A stretch of DNA of 64,000 bases from an uncultured Pseudoflavonifractor sp. Lineage in GTDB: Bacteria; Bacillota; Clostridia; Oscillospirales; Oscillospiraceae. Under the pieces are notes generated by a model, which worked only from the letters and a program-made list of their open reading frames with translations, was not told the DNA's origin and made no database searches. Each line of letters starts with the position of its first letter. Within the stretch, counting starts at the first letter, position 1. Location of the stretch: assembly GCA_947425785.1 (NCBI GenBank), contig CANEAY010000005.1, positions 1 to 64,000 of the forward strand, read 5' to 3'. A program made the translations under genes and the position numbers. Shown piece after piece: positions 8,892 to 16,527 of the stretch.

Positions 8892-9491
8892 ATGACGCTG
8901 AACACACAAAAGGCGGAGTTCATCCGCTCTGCGGCGGGGCCAAAAGATTTTCCCAGGGACTCTCTGCCCCAGGTGGCCTTTGCCGGACGCTCCAACGTGG
9001 GCAAATCCTCCGTTATCAACCGGCTTTTGAACCGCAAGAACTTTGCCCGGGTGGGCTCCGCACCGGGGAAGACCACCCATATCAATTACTTCCTCATTGA
9101 CGAAAAGCTCTACCTGGTAGACCTGCCCGGTTATGGCTACGCAAAGGTCTCCCAGGGGGAGAAGGAGCGCTGGGCCAAGCTCATCCAGAGCTGGTTCGAC
9201 GACCCGGGATTGATGACCCTGGGCGTCCTCATCGTAGATGCCCGCCACAAGCCCACCGCCAATGACATCTCCATGGCAGAGTACTTCAAGGCCTCCGGCA
9301 AGCCCTGGGCGGTGGTGGCCAACAAGTTGGACAAGCTGAAAAAGAGCGAGATCGAGCCCAACCTGGCCCAGATCAAAGAGACTTTGGAACTGTCGGGATC
9401 TGTAAAGGTCATCCCCTTTTCTGCGGAGAAGGGGACAGGGCGGGAGGCCCTTCTGGGCCTACTCCTGGAGCACATGAGCGACAGCAAATAA
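8892..9491 (+). CDS. engB: Ribosome biogenesis GTPase EngB (YsxC/YihA)
   Basis: A 199-residue GTPase of the TrmE-Era-EngA-EngB group required for 50S subunit assembly. G1 is AGRSNVGKSS, G2 lies in PGKTTHINYF, G3 is DLPGYG and G4 is NKLDKL, all in normal order. Length is standard. Start ATG follows AAGAGGAG. In B. subtilis ysxC also lies downstream of clpX and lon; here lon is absent. The next gene belongs to an A+T-rich islet, so this is the last gene of the tig-clp-engB block. Confidence 0.95.
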   Translation: MTLNTQKAEFIRSAAGPKDFPRDSLPQVAFAGRSNVGKSSVINRLLNRKNFARVGSAPGKTTHINYFLIDEKLYLVDLPGYGYAKVSQGEKERWAKLIQSWFDDPGLMTLGVLIVDARHKPTANDISMAEYFKASGKPWAVVANKLDKLKKSEIEPNLAQIKETLELSGSVKVIPFSAEKGTGREALLGLLLEHMSDSK

Positions 9492-9526
9492 CAAAATCCC
9501 AATTCGACTTCATGTTCCCAGTTTAA

Positions 9527-9542
9527 ATACCATGTATGGTAT
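9527..9542. promoter_or_regulatory. Palindrome upstream of the A+T-rich membrane protein gene
   Basis: ATACCAT-GT-ATGGTAT is a perfect 7-bp inverted repeat with a 2-base centre, 36 bases before the start of the 9578 gene. It is a candidate operator; no regulator can be assigned. Confidence 0.4.
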
Positions 9543-9577
9543 CATGATATGCAAATACAAAATCACAGGGGAGACAA

Positions 9578-10183
9578 ATGGATACGCAAGTATTTTGGAA
9601 TGTGATTGGAAACTATAACACTCAAACAAAACTGATTCAACTATTTCTGGTCGTATTCACTGTGTTTTCCATTATTATATCATACATAAAAGGATCAGCA
9701 TGGTTGGCAAAGCTTGTCTTAGGAATCATAAATCTGTTTATTGCCTTTGGCTTTTTTGCATGGTATGGCACGGAACCTATCCAAAAGTATTTTGCTTTTC
9801 CGCTGTACATTTTTTGCGGCATTTTATTCCTATATGAAAGCTGGCAAAACAGGAATGATGTTATTCAGAAACCAAGCAAAGTACAACTGTTATTGTTATT
9901 ACTCTATCTATTTTATCCTCTTGTTTCTGTGTTTTTGGGAAACACCTTCCCGCAGATGGTGACACACATAATGCCTTGTCCCGTAATCAGCTTAAGTATT
10001 GCTGTCTATGCCTGTTGCCAACGAAAAAATAAAGTACTCCTTGCCTTGTTGACAGTTTGGGGGTTAACTGGCGTTAAATCTTTGATTTTTCATGCTTACG
10101 AAGATATTATACTTTTGATTTGCGGCTTGTATGGGATCGCATTACTTATAAAAGAAACGGATCTATTCAAGAAAAGCAGATAA
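9578..10183 (+). CDS. DUF6064-like multi-pass membrane protein
   Basis: A 201-residue hydrophobic protein with about six predicted membrane segments and short basic loops. The early YN motif (GNYNTQTKL), the FFAWYGTEPIQ segment and the TFPQMVTHIMPCP segment resemble DUF6064 membrane proteins. That match is from memory and moderate. Function unknown. The gene and its flanks are strikingly A+T-rich (codons such as AAA, ATA, TTA) against very GC-rich neighbours, which suggests acquisition by horizontal transfer. It has its own terminator and a palindrome upstream, so it is a self-contained insertion between engB and the M50 protease gene. Confidence 0.6.
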   Translation: MDTQVFWNVIGNYNTQTKLIQLFLVVFTVFSIIISYIKGSAWLAKLVLGIINLFIAFGFFAWYGTEPIQKYFAFPLYIFCGILFLYESWQNRNDVIQKPSKVQLLLLLLYLFYPLVSVFLGNTFPQMVTHIMPCPVISLSIAVYACCQRKNKVLLALLTVWGLTGVKSLIFHAYEDIILLICGLYGIALLIKETDLFKKSR

Positions 10184-10242
10184 ATATACAGAAAATCCGA
10201 TCCTTGGGACACAGGGAACACAAAAGCGAATTGGGATATAAC

Positions 10243-10274
10243 AAAAAGGACGCCTGGGCCCCGGCGTCCTTTTT
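10243..10274 (+). terminator. Intrinsic terminator after the A+T-rich islet
   Basis: Perfect 12-bp stem (10243-10254 with 10263-10274), 8-base loop, arm ending TTTTT. It insulates the next operon from the 9578 gene. Confidence 0.9.
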
Positions 10275-10280
10275 CCATAC

Positions 10281-10309
10281 TTGTATCTCCATGAAAAATT
10301 TGCTATAAT
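10281..10309 (+). promoter_or_regulatory. Extended -10 promoter for the M50-scpAB operon
   Basis: TTGTAT at 10281-10286, 17-base spacer, TGC-TATAAT with TATAAT at 10304-10309. The TG extension makes up for the weak -35. Confidence 0.7.
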
Positions 10310-10336
10310 ACAATAAAATTTGTTTCCCAAGGGGCG

Positions 10337-11068
10337 GTGGAGCCGTTGGTCGGTTGGAGCGATTTTTTGGCGCATATGGACTGGTTCGGGCTTCTCGATC
10401 TGCTGCTCTCCGCCGTCGCGGCTCTGCTTTGCATCACCCTTCACGAACTTTCCCACGGCTTTGTGGCCTATCGGCTGGGCGATCCCACCGCTAAGAACGC
10501 CGGACGGCTCACCCTGAATCCCATCAAGCACATCGACCCGGTGGGTCTTCTGATGATGCTGGTGGCTAAAGTGGGCTGGGCCAAGCCGGTGCCGGTGGAT
10601 ATGCGGTATTTCAAGCGGCCCAAGCAGGGGATGGCCCTTACCGCCTTGGCAGGCCCTGTCTCCAACTTTCTCATTGCCTTTCTGGCGGTGGCAGGCTTTT
10701 CTCTGCTGTTTCGCCTGCCCTCATCCGTAGTGAGTACCCTGCCCTTTGGCATCCTGCTGGCATTCCTGGCCAATGTGGCTATCCTGAGCGTGGGCCTGGG
10801 CGTTTTCAACCTCATTCCCATCTCGCCCCTGGACGGTTCCAAGGTGCTCTTTTCCCTCCTGCCGGACAAGGCCTACCTGACCATCCTGCGCTATGAGCGC
10901 TATGTGATGATCGCCGTTCTCCTGCTCACCATATCAGGGGCCTTCTCCCGGCCCTTGAGCTGGCTCATCACCAAGGTACTGGGCGGCTTTTGCTCTCTGT
11001 GCGGTTTCCGTCAGGGGATAGAATATCTACTGGTGTTTTCCAATCTTTTTCAATATATTCGCTTCTGA
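10337..11068 (+). CDS. Site-2 protease family (M50) membrane metalloprotease
   Basis: A 243-residue intramembrane zinc metalloprotease-like protein. The zinc motif HELSH (HExxH) lies in the first membrane segment, and NLIPISPLDGSKVL carries the third-ligand Asp typical of M50 proteins. Four to five hydrophobic segments are visible. These short M50 proteins commonly precede scpA in Clostridia, as here; the substrate is unknown. GTG 10337 (behind AAGGGG) is taken as start; an in-frame ATG at 10376 is a realistic alternative. Ends eight bases before scpA. Confidence 0.85.
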   Translation: MEPLVGWSDFLAHMDWFGLLDLLLSAVAALLCITLHELSHGFVAYRLGDPTAKNAGRLTLNPIKHIDPVGLLMMLVAKVGWAKPVPVDMRYFKRPKQGMALTALAGPVSNFLIAFLAVAGFSLLFRLPSSVVSTLPFGILLAFLANVAILSVGLGVFNLIPISPLDGSKVLFSLLPDKAYLTILRYERYVMIAVLLLTISGAFSRPLSWLITKVLGGFCSLCGFRQGIEYLLVFSNLFQYIRF

Positions 11069-11075
11069 AGGGCAG

Positions 11076-11882
11076 GTGAAGCCTGTGGACGCCCCCATCT
11101 ACCATCTGGAAAAAGTAGTCCGCACCCGGGCCGAGGACGCCGAGGACTTCACCGGGCCCCTCGACCTGATATTGAGCCTTCTGGCCAAGAACAAAATGGA
11201 GATACAGGACATCCAGATATCTCTTATCTTAGACCAGTACCTGGCCTGGATGGAGAAGCGCCGGGCCCTGGATCTGGAGGTTGCCAGCGAGTTTGTCACT
11301 ATGGCCTCCCAGCTCATGTTCATCAAGACCCGGATGCTTCTGTCCATCCATGACGAGGAGGCCATCTCCGAACTGGATCAGCTCATTGCCTCCCTGGAGG
11401 AGCACCAGCGCCACGAGAACTTCGCCCGGCTCCAGGCGGTGATCCCCCGGCTCTCCGACCGTTACGCTGTCTGCCGGGACTATATCACCAAGGTGCCGGA
11501 GCATTTACCGGTCAATAAGATCTACCGATACAACCACAAGCCGGCGGACTTGCTCCGGGCTATCACCTCCGCCCTGGAGCGGGTGGACAACCAGCTGCCG
11601 CCCCCCATGGCCGCCTTCGAGGGCATCGTGGGCCGGGAGCCCTACCCGGTCAGCGACAAGGCCGGGGAGATATTGGAACGGCTGCGCCGCTTCGGCGTAA
11701 CCCGGTTCCACACCCTGTTCCACGGCAACCGAAGCCGCTCCGAGATCGTGGCCACCTTCCTGGCGGTGTTGGAGCTGTGCAAGGCACGGCGGCTGCGGCT
11801 GGCGGGCACAGAGACTGACTGTACCGTTACCAGCATCGGCGGAGGGGACGAGGATTTCGAGTTCTCCGCCGACGCATACTGA
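11076..11882 (+). CDS. scpA: Segregation and condensation protein A
   Basis: A 268-residue kleisin subunit that bridges the SMC heads with ScpB for chromosome segregation. The N-terminal FTGPLDLILSLLAKNKMEIQDI segment is the family signature (FxGPLDLLLxLI). A mid region rich in charged residues is followed by a C-terminal winged-helix (ILERLRRFGVTRFHTLF). GTG 11076 is used, behind GAAGGGCAG; a second GTG nine bases on is an alternative. Followed by scpB after 16 bases. Confidence 0.93.
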   Translation: MKPVDAPIYHLEKVVRTRAEDAEDFTGPLDLILSLLAKNKMEIQDIQISLILDQYLAWMEKRRALDLEVASEFVTMASQLMFIKTRMLLSIHDEEAISELDQLIASLEEHQRHENFARLQAVIPRLSDRYAVCRDYITKVPEHLPVNKIYRYNHKPADLLRAITSALERVDNQLPPPMAAFEGIVGREPYPVSDKAGEILERLRRFGVTRFHTLFHGNRSRSEIVATFLAVLELCKARRLRLAGTETDCTVTSIGGGDEDFEFSADAY

Positions 11883-11898
11883 AAGGAGGGAGCCTTTT

Positions 11899-12606
11899 AT
11901 GGAACTGAAAGAAGTGGAGTCCGCCATCGAGGGCATCCTCTTTGCCGCCGGAGAGCCTGTGGGCGTGGAGCGCCTTTGTATGACCCTGGAGATCGACCGG
12001 GAGACCGCCGACGCCGTCTGCCAGCGGCTGGCCGACCAGTACAGCTATGAGCGCCGGGGCATCCGCCTGGTGCGGCTGGAGAACTGCTATCAGCTCTGCT
12101 CCGCCCCGGAATATGCCGACTATATCCGTAAGGCATTTGAGAGCCGCCGCCCCGCCCGTTTGAGCCAGCCTGCCCTGGAGGTGCTCTCCATCATCGCCTA
12201 CTATCAGCCTACCACCAAGGCCTATGTGGATCAGATCAGAGGTGTGGACAGCTCCTACACTGTGGGCCTGCTCACCGAGCGGGAGCTCATCGAGGAGTGC
12301 GGCCGCTTGGCGGTGCCGGGCCGACCCATCCTCTACCGCACCACCCAAAATTTCCTGCGCTCCTTTGGCCTGGCCAGTCTGGAGGAGCTGCCCGAGCTTC
12401 CCAATGCCTCTGCCGAGGATGAGCAGCTCACGCTGGATATGCAGGCGGACATTGCCCGGCTTCAGCAGCAACAGGAGGCAGAGCAGGCCGGGGAAGAAGA
12501 GCCTATCACCGACGAGGAGCTGGAGGCCGCCGCTCTGGAGCTGGCCCAGCAGGAGGCCGCGCCGGAGCCTGACGATGCCGTGACTTCGGAAGAGGAGCAC
12601 CTGTGA
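11899..12606 (+). CDS. scpB: Segregation and condensation protein B
   Basis: A 235-residue winged-helix protein that partners ScpA in the SMC complex. Visible signatures are the N-terminal IEGILFAAGEPV and the second winged helix LSQPALEVLSIIAYYQPTTKAYVDQIRGVDS. After about residue 165 comes a long Glu/Gln-rich acidic tail, longer than in B. subtilis ScpB. Strong AAAGGAGGG site before ATG 11899. The stop overlaps the GTG of the next gene (GTGA). Confidence 0.94.
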   Translation: MELKEVESAIEGILFAAGEPVGVERLCMTLEIDRETADAVCQRLADQYSYERRGIRLVRLENCYQLCSAPEYADYIRKAFESRRPARLSQPALEVLSIIAYYQPTTKAYVDQIRGVDSSYTVGLLTERELIEECGRLAVPGRPILYRTTQNFLRSFGLASLEELPELPNASAEDEQLTLDMQADIARLQQQQEAEQAGEEEPITDEELEAAALELAQQEAAPEPDDAVTSEEEHL

Positions 12607-13268
12607 CTGCCTTGAAAGTCCTCCTGGTTATCCTCCTTGTCCTGTTCCTGCTGGGGCGCATCCGGGTAGGAGGGAGCGGGGAGTATTCCCAGGAAGGCGT
12701 TTTCGTCCGTGTTCGGGTGGGAGCTTTTCGGTTTCAGGTCTTTCCCCTAAAGGGTGAAAAAAAGGAAAAAGCGCCTAAAGAGCCCGAGGAAAAGAAGAAA
12801 AAGCCCCCGCAGGAGCCGGAGGAGCCGGCCGCCAAGAAGGGCGGTACCCTGGGGCTCGTCAAAGCGCTCCTGCCCTTGGCATGTGAGGCTGCGGGAGAGC
12901 TGAAGGAGCGCATCCGCATCGACAAGCTCTTGCTGGACTTTGTCGCCGGAGGCCTCGACCCGGCCAACACCGCCATGCTCTTTGGATATTCCAACGGGGC
13001 CGTCGGTATGCTTTTGCCCCTTTTCGAGCACAATTTCAACGTAAAGGAGCGCCGGGTGCGCACGGCCATGGACTTTACAGCGAAAGAGCCCACAGTCTAT
13101 ATTTACGCCGCCTTTTCCGCCCGGATCGGGCAGCTGGTGAGCTTTGCCCTCCGGTTTGGTTTGAAATTCTTGAAGATCTATATGACTTATAAAAAACAGC
13201 AAAAGGCACAGCAAAATGTGAAGAAAGAGGCGAGTCAACATGGAAGAGAAGAAACATCCCCTCAGTGA
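12603..13268 (+). CDS. DUF2953 domain membrane protein (YtfI-like)
   Basis: A 221-residue protein with one N-terminal membrane helix (LKVLLVILLVLFLLG), a short beta-rich segment, a Lys/Glu/Pro-rich linker (about 55-80) and a C-terminal region LFGYSNGAVGMLLPLF plus YIYAAFSARIGQL typical of DUF2953. In B. subtilis its relative YtfI is encoded beside ytfJ and is sporulation-associated. The same order occurs here, with a 29-base overlap into ytfJ. GTG start overlaps the scpB stop. Confidence 0.82.
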   Translation: MTALKVLLVILLVLFLLGRIRVGGSGEYSQEGVFVRVRVGAFRFQVFPLKGEKKEKAPKEPEEKKKKPPQEPEEPAAKKGGTLGLVKALLPLACEAAGELKERIRIDKLLLDFVAGGLDPANTAMLFGYSNGAVGMLLPLFEHNFNVKERRVRTAMDFTAKEPTVYIYAAFSARIGQLVSFALRFGLKFLKIYMTYKKQQKAQQNVKKEASQHGREETSPQ

Positions 13269-13650
13269 GCTCATGGGTTCTACCCTGGATAAGATCCAAG
13301 TCCTGGCGGACTCCAACACGGTGGTGGGGGAACCTATCGTCACCGGCGATGTCACCATCCTGCCCATCTCCCGGCTTAGCTTTGGCTTCGGTGTGGGAGG
13401 GAGCGACTTCACCACCAAGAACCAGAAGCCCAACGCCGACAACTGCTTCGGCGGCGGCAGCGGTGCCGGTGTGAACATCGATCCCATCGCCTTCCTCATC
13501 GTCCGGGATGGCAACGTCCGCATCCTGCCCTTGCTGCCTCCCGCTGAGGGAGTCGTGGGCCGTGTGGTGGACATGGTGCCCGAGCTGGTGGACAAGGTCA
13601 CTGATTTTGTAGAAAAACAGCAGGACAAGAAGGATAAAGCCGACCTGTAA
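13240..13650 (+). CDS. ytfJ: Spore protein YtfJ (GerW family)
   Basis: A 136-residue GerW/YtfJ family protein, in B. subtilis a forespore-made protein needed for normal germination. Signature stretches are the N-terminal HPLSELMGSTLDKI, GEPIVTGDVTILPISRLSFGFGVGG and the Gly-rich GGGSGAGVNIDP. It begins inside the end of the DUF2953 gene, 29 bases overlapping, with an AGAGGCGAG site. The neighbouring carboxypeptidase fits a late-sporulation grouping, though no forespore promoter was recognised. Confidence 0.92.
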   Translation: MEEKKHPLSELMGSTLDKIQVLADSNTVVGEPIVTGDVTILPISRLSFGFGVGGSDFTTKNQKPNADNCFGGGSGAGVNIDPIAFLIVRDGNVRILPLLPPAEGVVGRVVDMVPELVDKVTDFVEKQQDKKDKADL

Positions 13651-13691
13651 GGCGCATACTGGTGTTATCTCTGTTTGGGAGGTAACGCCAG

Positions 13692-14852
13692 TTGAAACGC
13701 ATATTGACGGCCCTTATGGCCCTTGTCCTGTTATGTCCCACCTGTTTTGCGGCGGAGGCCCCAGAGGTCTCCGCCGCCTCCGCTGTTCTGATGGATGCCA
13801 AAAGCGGACGTGTGCTCTATGAAAAAGACGCCCATGCCCAACGGCTCATCGCCAGCACCACCAAGCTGATGACCGCCCTGGTGGCAGTGGAGTCCACGTC
13901 GCTGGATACCCTCATCACCATGAAGCCGGAATACCAGGCGGAGGGTTCCTCCATGTACCTGCGTTTTGGGGAGGAACTGGAGCTGGAGGAGCTGCTCTAC
14001 GGCCTTCTTCTGGCCTCCGGCAACGATGCCGCTCTGGCCATTGCCGGCGGCTGCGGCGGGGATGTGGAGACCTTTGTGGGCTGGATGAACGAGAAGGCGG
14101 CGGAGCTGGGCATGGAGGACACTCACTTTGTCAACCCCAACGGCCTGGATGCGGAAGAGCACTATTCCACCGCCTACGATCTGGCCCTTCTGGGCAGGGC
14201 AGTGTTGGAAAACGAGACTCTGGCCAAGTTGGTGTCCACCAAATCCATTACGGTGGCGGGACGGAGCCTCTCCAACCACAATAAGCTGCTCTGGCGCTAT
14301 GAGGGCTGTACCGGCATGAAGACCGGCTATACCGATGCGGCGGGCCGCACTCTGGTCTCCAGCGCCCAGCGGGATGGACAGAGCCTCATCTGCGTCACCC
14401 TAAAGGCCCCCAACGATTGGGCCGACCACGCCAGGCTTTTCGACTATGGCTTTGAGTCCTGGCCCAGTAAGCCCTTGGCCCGGGCAGGGAAGACCTTCCG
14501 CACCCTGCCAGTCACCGGGAGCCTTCTCTCCCGGGTGGCGGTGGTCACCGACCGGGATGTGGCCTATCCTCTGGCAGAGGGGGAGCGGGTGCGGGCGATC
14601 ATTACCCTGCCCGACCGGGTGGAGGCTCCGGTAAAGAAAGGAGCCATTGCCGGAAAGCTGAGTTTTTTGGTGGGAGAGGAGCCGGTGGGGGAGACCTACC
14701 TGCTCTATGATGCCGATATCCCCGAAAATACCCCGGAGCCCACTCTTTTTGGGCGGATCAAAGAATTCCTGGAACAGGGTGAGGGACAGGCCGCCCTGGC
14801 CACCCTCTTTCTCCAGGAGGAACCGGCCCCGCCGCTGGCGGGGCGGAGGTGA
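13692..14852 (+). CDS. D-alanyl-D-alanine carboxypeptidase (DacF/DacB-like, peptidase S11)
   Basis: A 386-residue penicillin-binding protein 5-type carboxypeptidase that trims the terminal D-Ala of peptidoglycan stem peptides. A signal peptide (KRILTALMALVLLCPTCFA) indicates export. The active-site triad is STTK (SxxK), SGN and KTG in the usual order, followed by a C-terminal beta domain; a membrane-anchoring amphipathic end is not obvious. TTG 13692 is chosen since GGGAGGT sits 8 bases upstream and it gives a proper signal peptide. Lies between ytfJ and rluB. Confidence 0.92.
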   Translation: MKRILTALMALVLLCPTCFAAEAPEVSAASAVLMDAKSGRVLYEKDAHAQRLIASTTKLMTALVAVESTSLDTLITMKPEYQAEGSSMYLRFGEELELEELLYGLLLASGNDAALAIAGGCGGDVETFVGWMNEKAAELGMEDTHFVNPNGLDAEEHYSTAYDLALLGRAVLENETLAKLVSTKSITVAGRSLSNHNKLLWRYEGCTGMKTGYTDAAGRTLVSSAQRDGQSLICVTLKAPNDWADHARLFDYGFESWPSKPLARAGKTFRTLPVTGSLLSRVAVVTDRDVAYPLAEGERVRAIITLPDRVEAPVKKGAIAGKLSFLVGEEPVGETYLLYDADIPENTPEPTLFGRIKEFLEQGEGQAALATLFLQEEPAPPLAGRR

Positions 14853-14856
14853 ACCT

Positions 14857-15552
14857 ATGGAAGAACGACTGCAAAAACTCCTCTCCGCCGCAGGTGTCTG
14901 CTCCCGCCGGGCGGCGGAGAGCTACATATTGGAGGGACGGGTAAAGGTCAACGGCCTTACCGCCCAGCTGGGAATGAAGGCCGACTCGGCGCGGGACGAG
15001 ATCACAGTAGACGGCACACCCCTGCCTCGGAACGAAAAGCGGGTGTGGCTCATGCTCAACAAGCCCAGGGGCTATGTGACCACGCTATCCGACGAAAAGG
15101 GCCGCAAAACGGCGGCAGAACTGGTAGCCGGGTGCGGGGTCAGGGTATGGCCTGTGGGACGGCTGGATCTGGATTCCGAGGGTCTGCTCCTCTTCACCAA
15201 CGACGGCGAGGGCACAAACTACCTTCTCCACCCCGGCCACGAAGTTGAGAAGGAGTATCACGTGACCGTGGAGGGAGATATAGAGGCCGCCCTTCCCATC
15301 CTCCGGGGCCCCATGGAGTTGGACGGGGAGCCCCTGGCTCCTGCCGGGGTGGAGCTACTCCCCGGCGGCAACAAGCTGTCCGTCACCATCCACCAGGGAA
15401 AAAACCGCCAGGTGCGCCGGATGTGTGCCGCCGCGGGGCTGACAGTGAAGCGGCTTCGCCGAGTGCGGGAGGGCTCCCTGGGGCTGGGAGGACTGCCCCC
15501 CGGGAAATGGCGGCAGCTCACCGAAAGGGAGGTCAGAGACCTTTTGTCCTGA
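14857..15552 (+). CDS. rluB: Pseudouridine synthase RluB/RsuA family
   Basis: A 231-residue rRNA pseudouridine synthase. The N-terminal S4 domain (ERLQKLLSAAGVCSRRAAE) precedes the catalytic domain with GRLDLDSEGLLLFTNDGE, whose Asp after GRL is the catalytic residue. NRQVRRMCAAAGL is the third family motif. Firmicutes members of this length at this site modify 23S rRNA (RluB), but 16S RsuA cannot be excluded. ATG 14857 follows GGCGGAGGT and lies four bases after the carboxypeptidase stop. Confidence 0.92.
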   Translation: MEERLQKLLSAAGVCSRRAAESYILEGRVKVNGLTAQLGMKADSARDEITVDGTPLPRNEKRVWLMLNKPRGYVTTLSDEKGRKTAAELVAGCGVRVWPVGRLDLDSEGLLLFTNDGEGTNYLLHPGHEVEKEYHVTVEGDIEAALPILRGPMELDGEPLAPAGVELLPGGNKLSVTIHQGKNRQVRRMCAAAGLTVKRLRRVREGSLGLGGLPPGKWRQLTEREVRDLLS

Positions 15553-15585
15553 TTTTTGCAAGTTTGCATGATGACCTTGCAAAAA
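15553..15585. promoter_or_regulatory. Inverted repeat upstream of the RpiR regulator promoter
   Basis: Perfect 10-bp arms TTTTTGCAAG (15553-15562) and CTTGCAAAAA (15576-15585) with a 13-base centre, ending 4 bases before the -35 box. The T-run is on the left, so it is not a + strand terminator. A candidate operator for the adjacent regulator. Confidence 0.5.
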
Positions 15586-15589
15586 ACAG

Positions 15590-15618
15590 TTGCTTTTCTT
15601 GCCGGATACGGCTATGAT
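15590..15618 (+). promoter_or_regulatory. Promoter for the RpiR-cmk-ispH/rpsA operon
   Basis: TTGCTT at 15590-15595, 17-base spacer, TATGAT at 15613-15618, 46 bases before the start of the regulator gene. Confidence 0.6.
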
Positions 15619-15663
15619 TAGCAGTGGAACGCGCTTCAAAACAGGGAAAGCAGAGGGTTTCCT

Positions 15664-16527
15664 ATGACAAAAGATATCCTTTCCGTGATACAGAGCCAGC
15701 GCCCCGGATTCTCCAAGGGCCAGAAGCGGATCGCGGACTACATCCTGACTTCATACGACAAGGCGGCCTTTATGACTGCCAGCAAGCTGGGCAAGACCAC
15801 CAATGTCAGCGAATCCACCGTGGTGCGCTTTGCGGCCGAGCTGGGCTATGACGGCTATCCCGCCATGCAGAAGGCTCTGCAGGAGATGATCCGCAACAAG
15901 CTCACCGCCGTACAGCGCATCGAGGTCACCAACGACCGCATGGGCAGCGAGGATGTGCTCACCATGGTGATGCACGCCGACGCGGAGAACATCCGTCACA
16001 CCTTGGAGGAGGTGGATCGCTCCAGCTTTGACCGGGCGGTGAATGCCCTGCTGGGGGCCCGCCGCATCTATATCATGGGCGTCCGCTCCGCCTCCGCCCT
16101 GTCCAATTTCCTGGGCTTTTATTTCAATATGATGTTTGAAAACGTGGTGGTGGCTCACACCAACTCCTCCAGCGAGCTCTTTGAGCAAATTTTCCGCATC
16201 GGGGAGGGGGATGTGATCGTAGGCATCAGCTTCCCCCGCTATTCCAAGCGGACGGTGAAGGCCATGCAGTACGCCAAGGATCGCGGTGCCACCGCCATTG
16301 CCATCACCGATTCCACTGCCTCGCCCCTGGCGGAGACCGCCGACCACACTTTGCTGGCCAAAGGGGACATGGTCTCCTTTGCCGACTCTCTGGCGGCGCC
16401 CCTGTCCCTGGTGAATGCCCTTATCGTAGCGGTGAGCCGCAAAAAGGGCGCCGAGCTGGCAGACACCTTCGGCAAGCTGGAAAAGATCTGGGATGAATAT
16501 GAAGTCTATGAAAAGCCTGACCAGTGA
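15664..16527 (+). CDS. MurR/RpiR family transcriptional regulator
   Basis: A 287-residue regulator with an N-terminal RpiR helix-turn-helix (about 1-80: GQKRIADYILTSYDKAAFMTASKLG, then NVSESTVVRFAAELGYDGYP) and a C-terminal SIS sugar-phosphate-binding domain (about 125-260, with IYIMGVRSASALSNF). Relatives sense sugar phosphates such as N-acetylmuramate-6-P. No sugar genes are nearby; instead it leads an operon with a flavoprotein, cmk, plsC and ispH-rpsA. Its ligand is therefore unclear. An inverted repeat beside its own promoter suggests autoregulation. The end overlaps the flavoprotein start. Confidence 0.9.
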   Translation: MTKDILSVIQSQRPGFSKGQKRIADYILTSYDKAAFMTASKLGKTTNVSESTVVRFAAELGYDGYPAMQKALQEMIRNKLTAVQRIEVTNDRMGSEDVLTMVMHADAENIRHTLEEVDRSSFDRAVNALLGARRIYIMGVRSASALSNFLGFYFNMMFENVVVAHTNSSSELFEQIFRIGEGDVIVGISFPRYSKRTVKAMQYAKDRGATAIAITDSTASPLAETADHTLLAKGDMVSFADSLAAPLSLVNALIVAVSRKKGAELADTFGKLEKIWDEYEVYEKPDQ

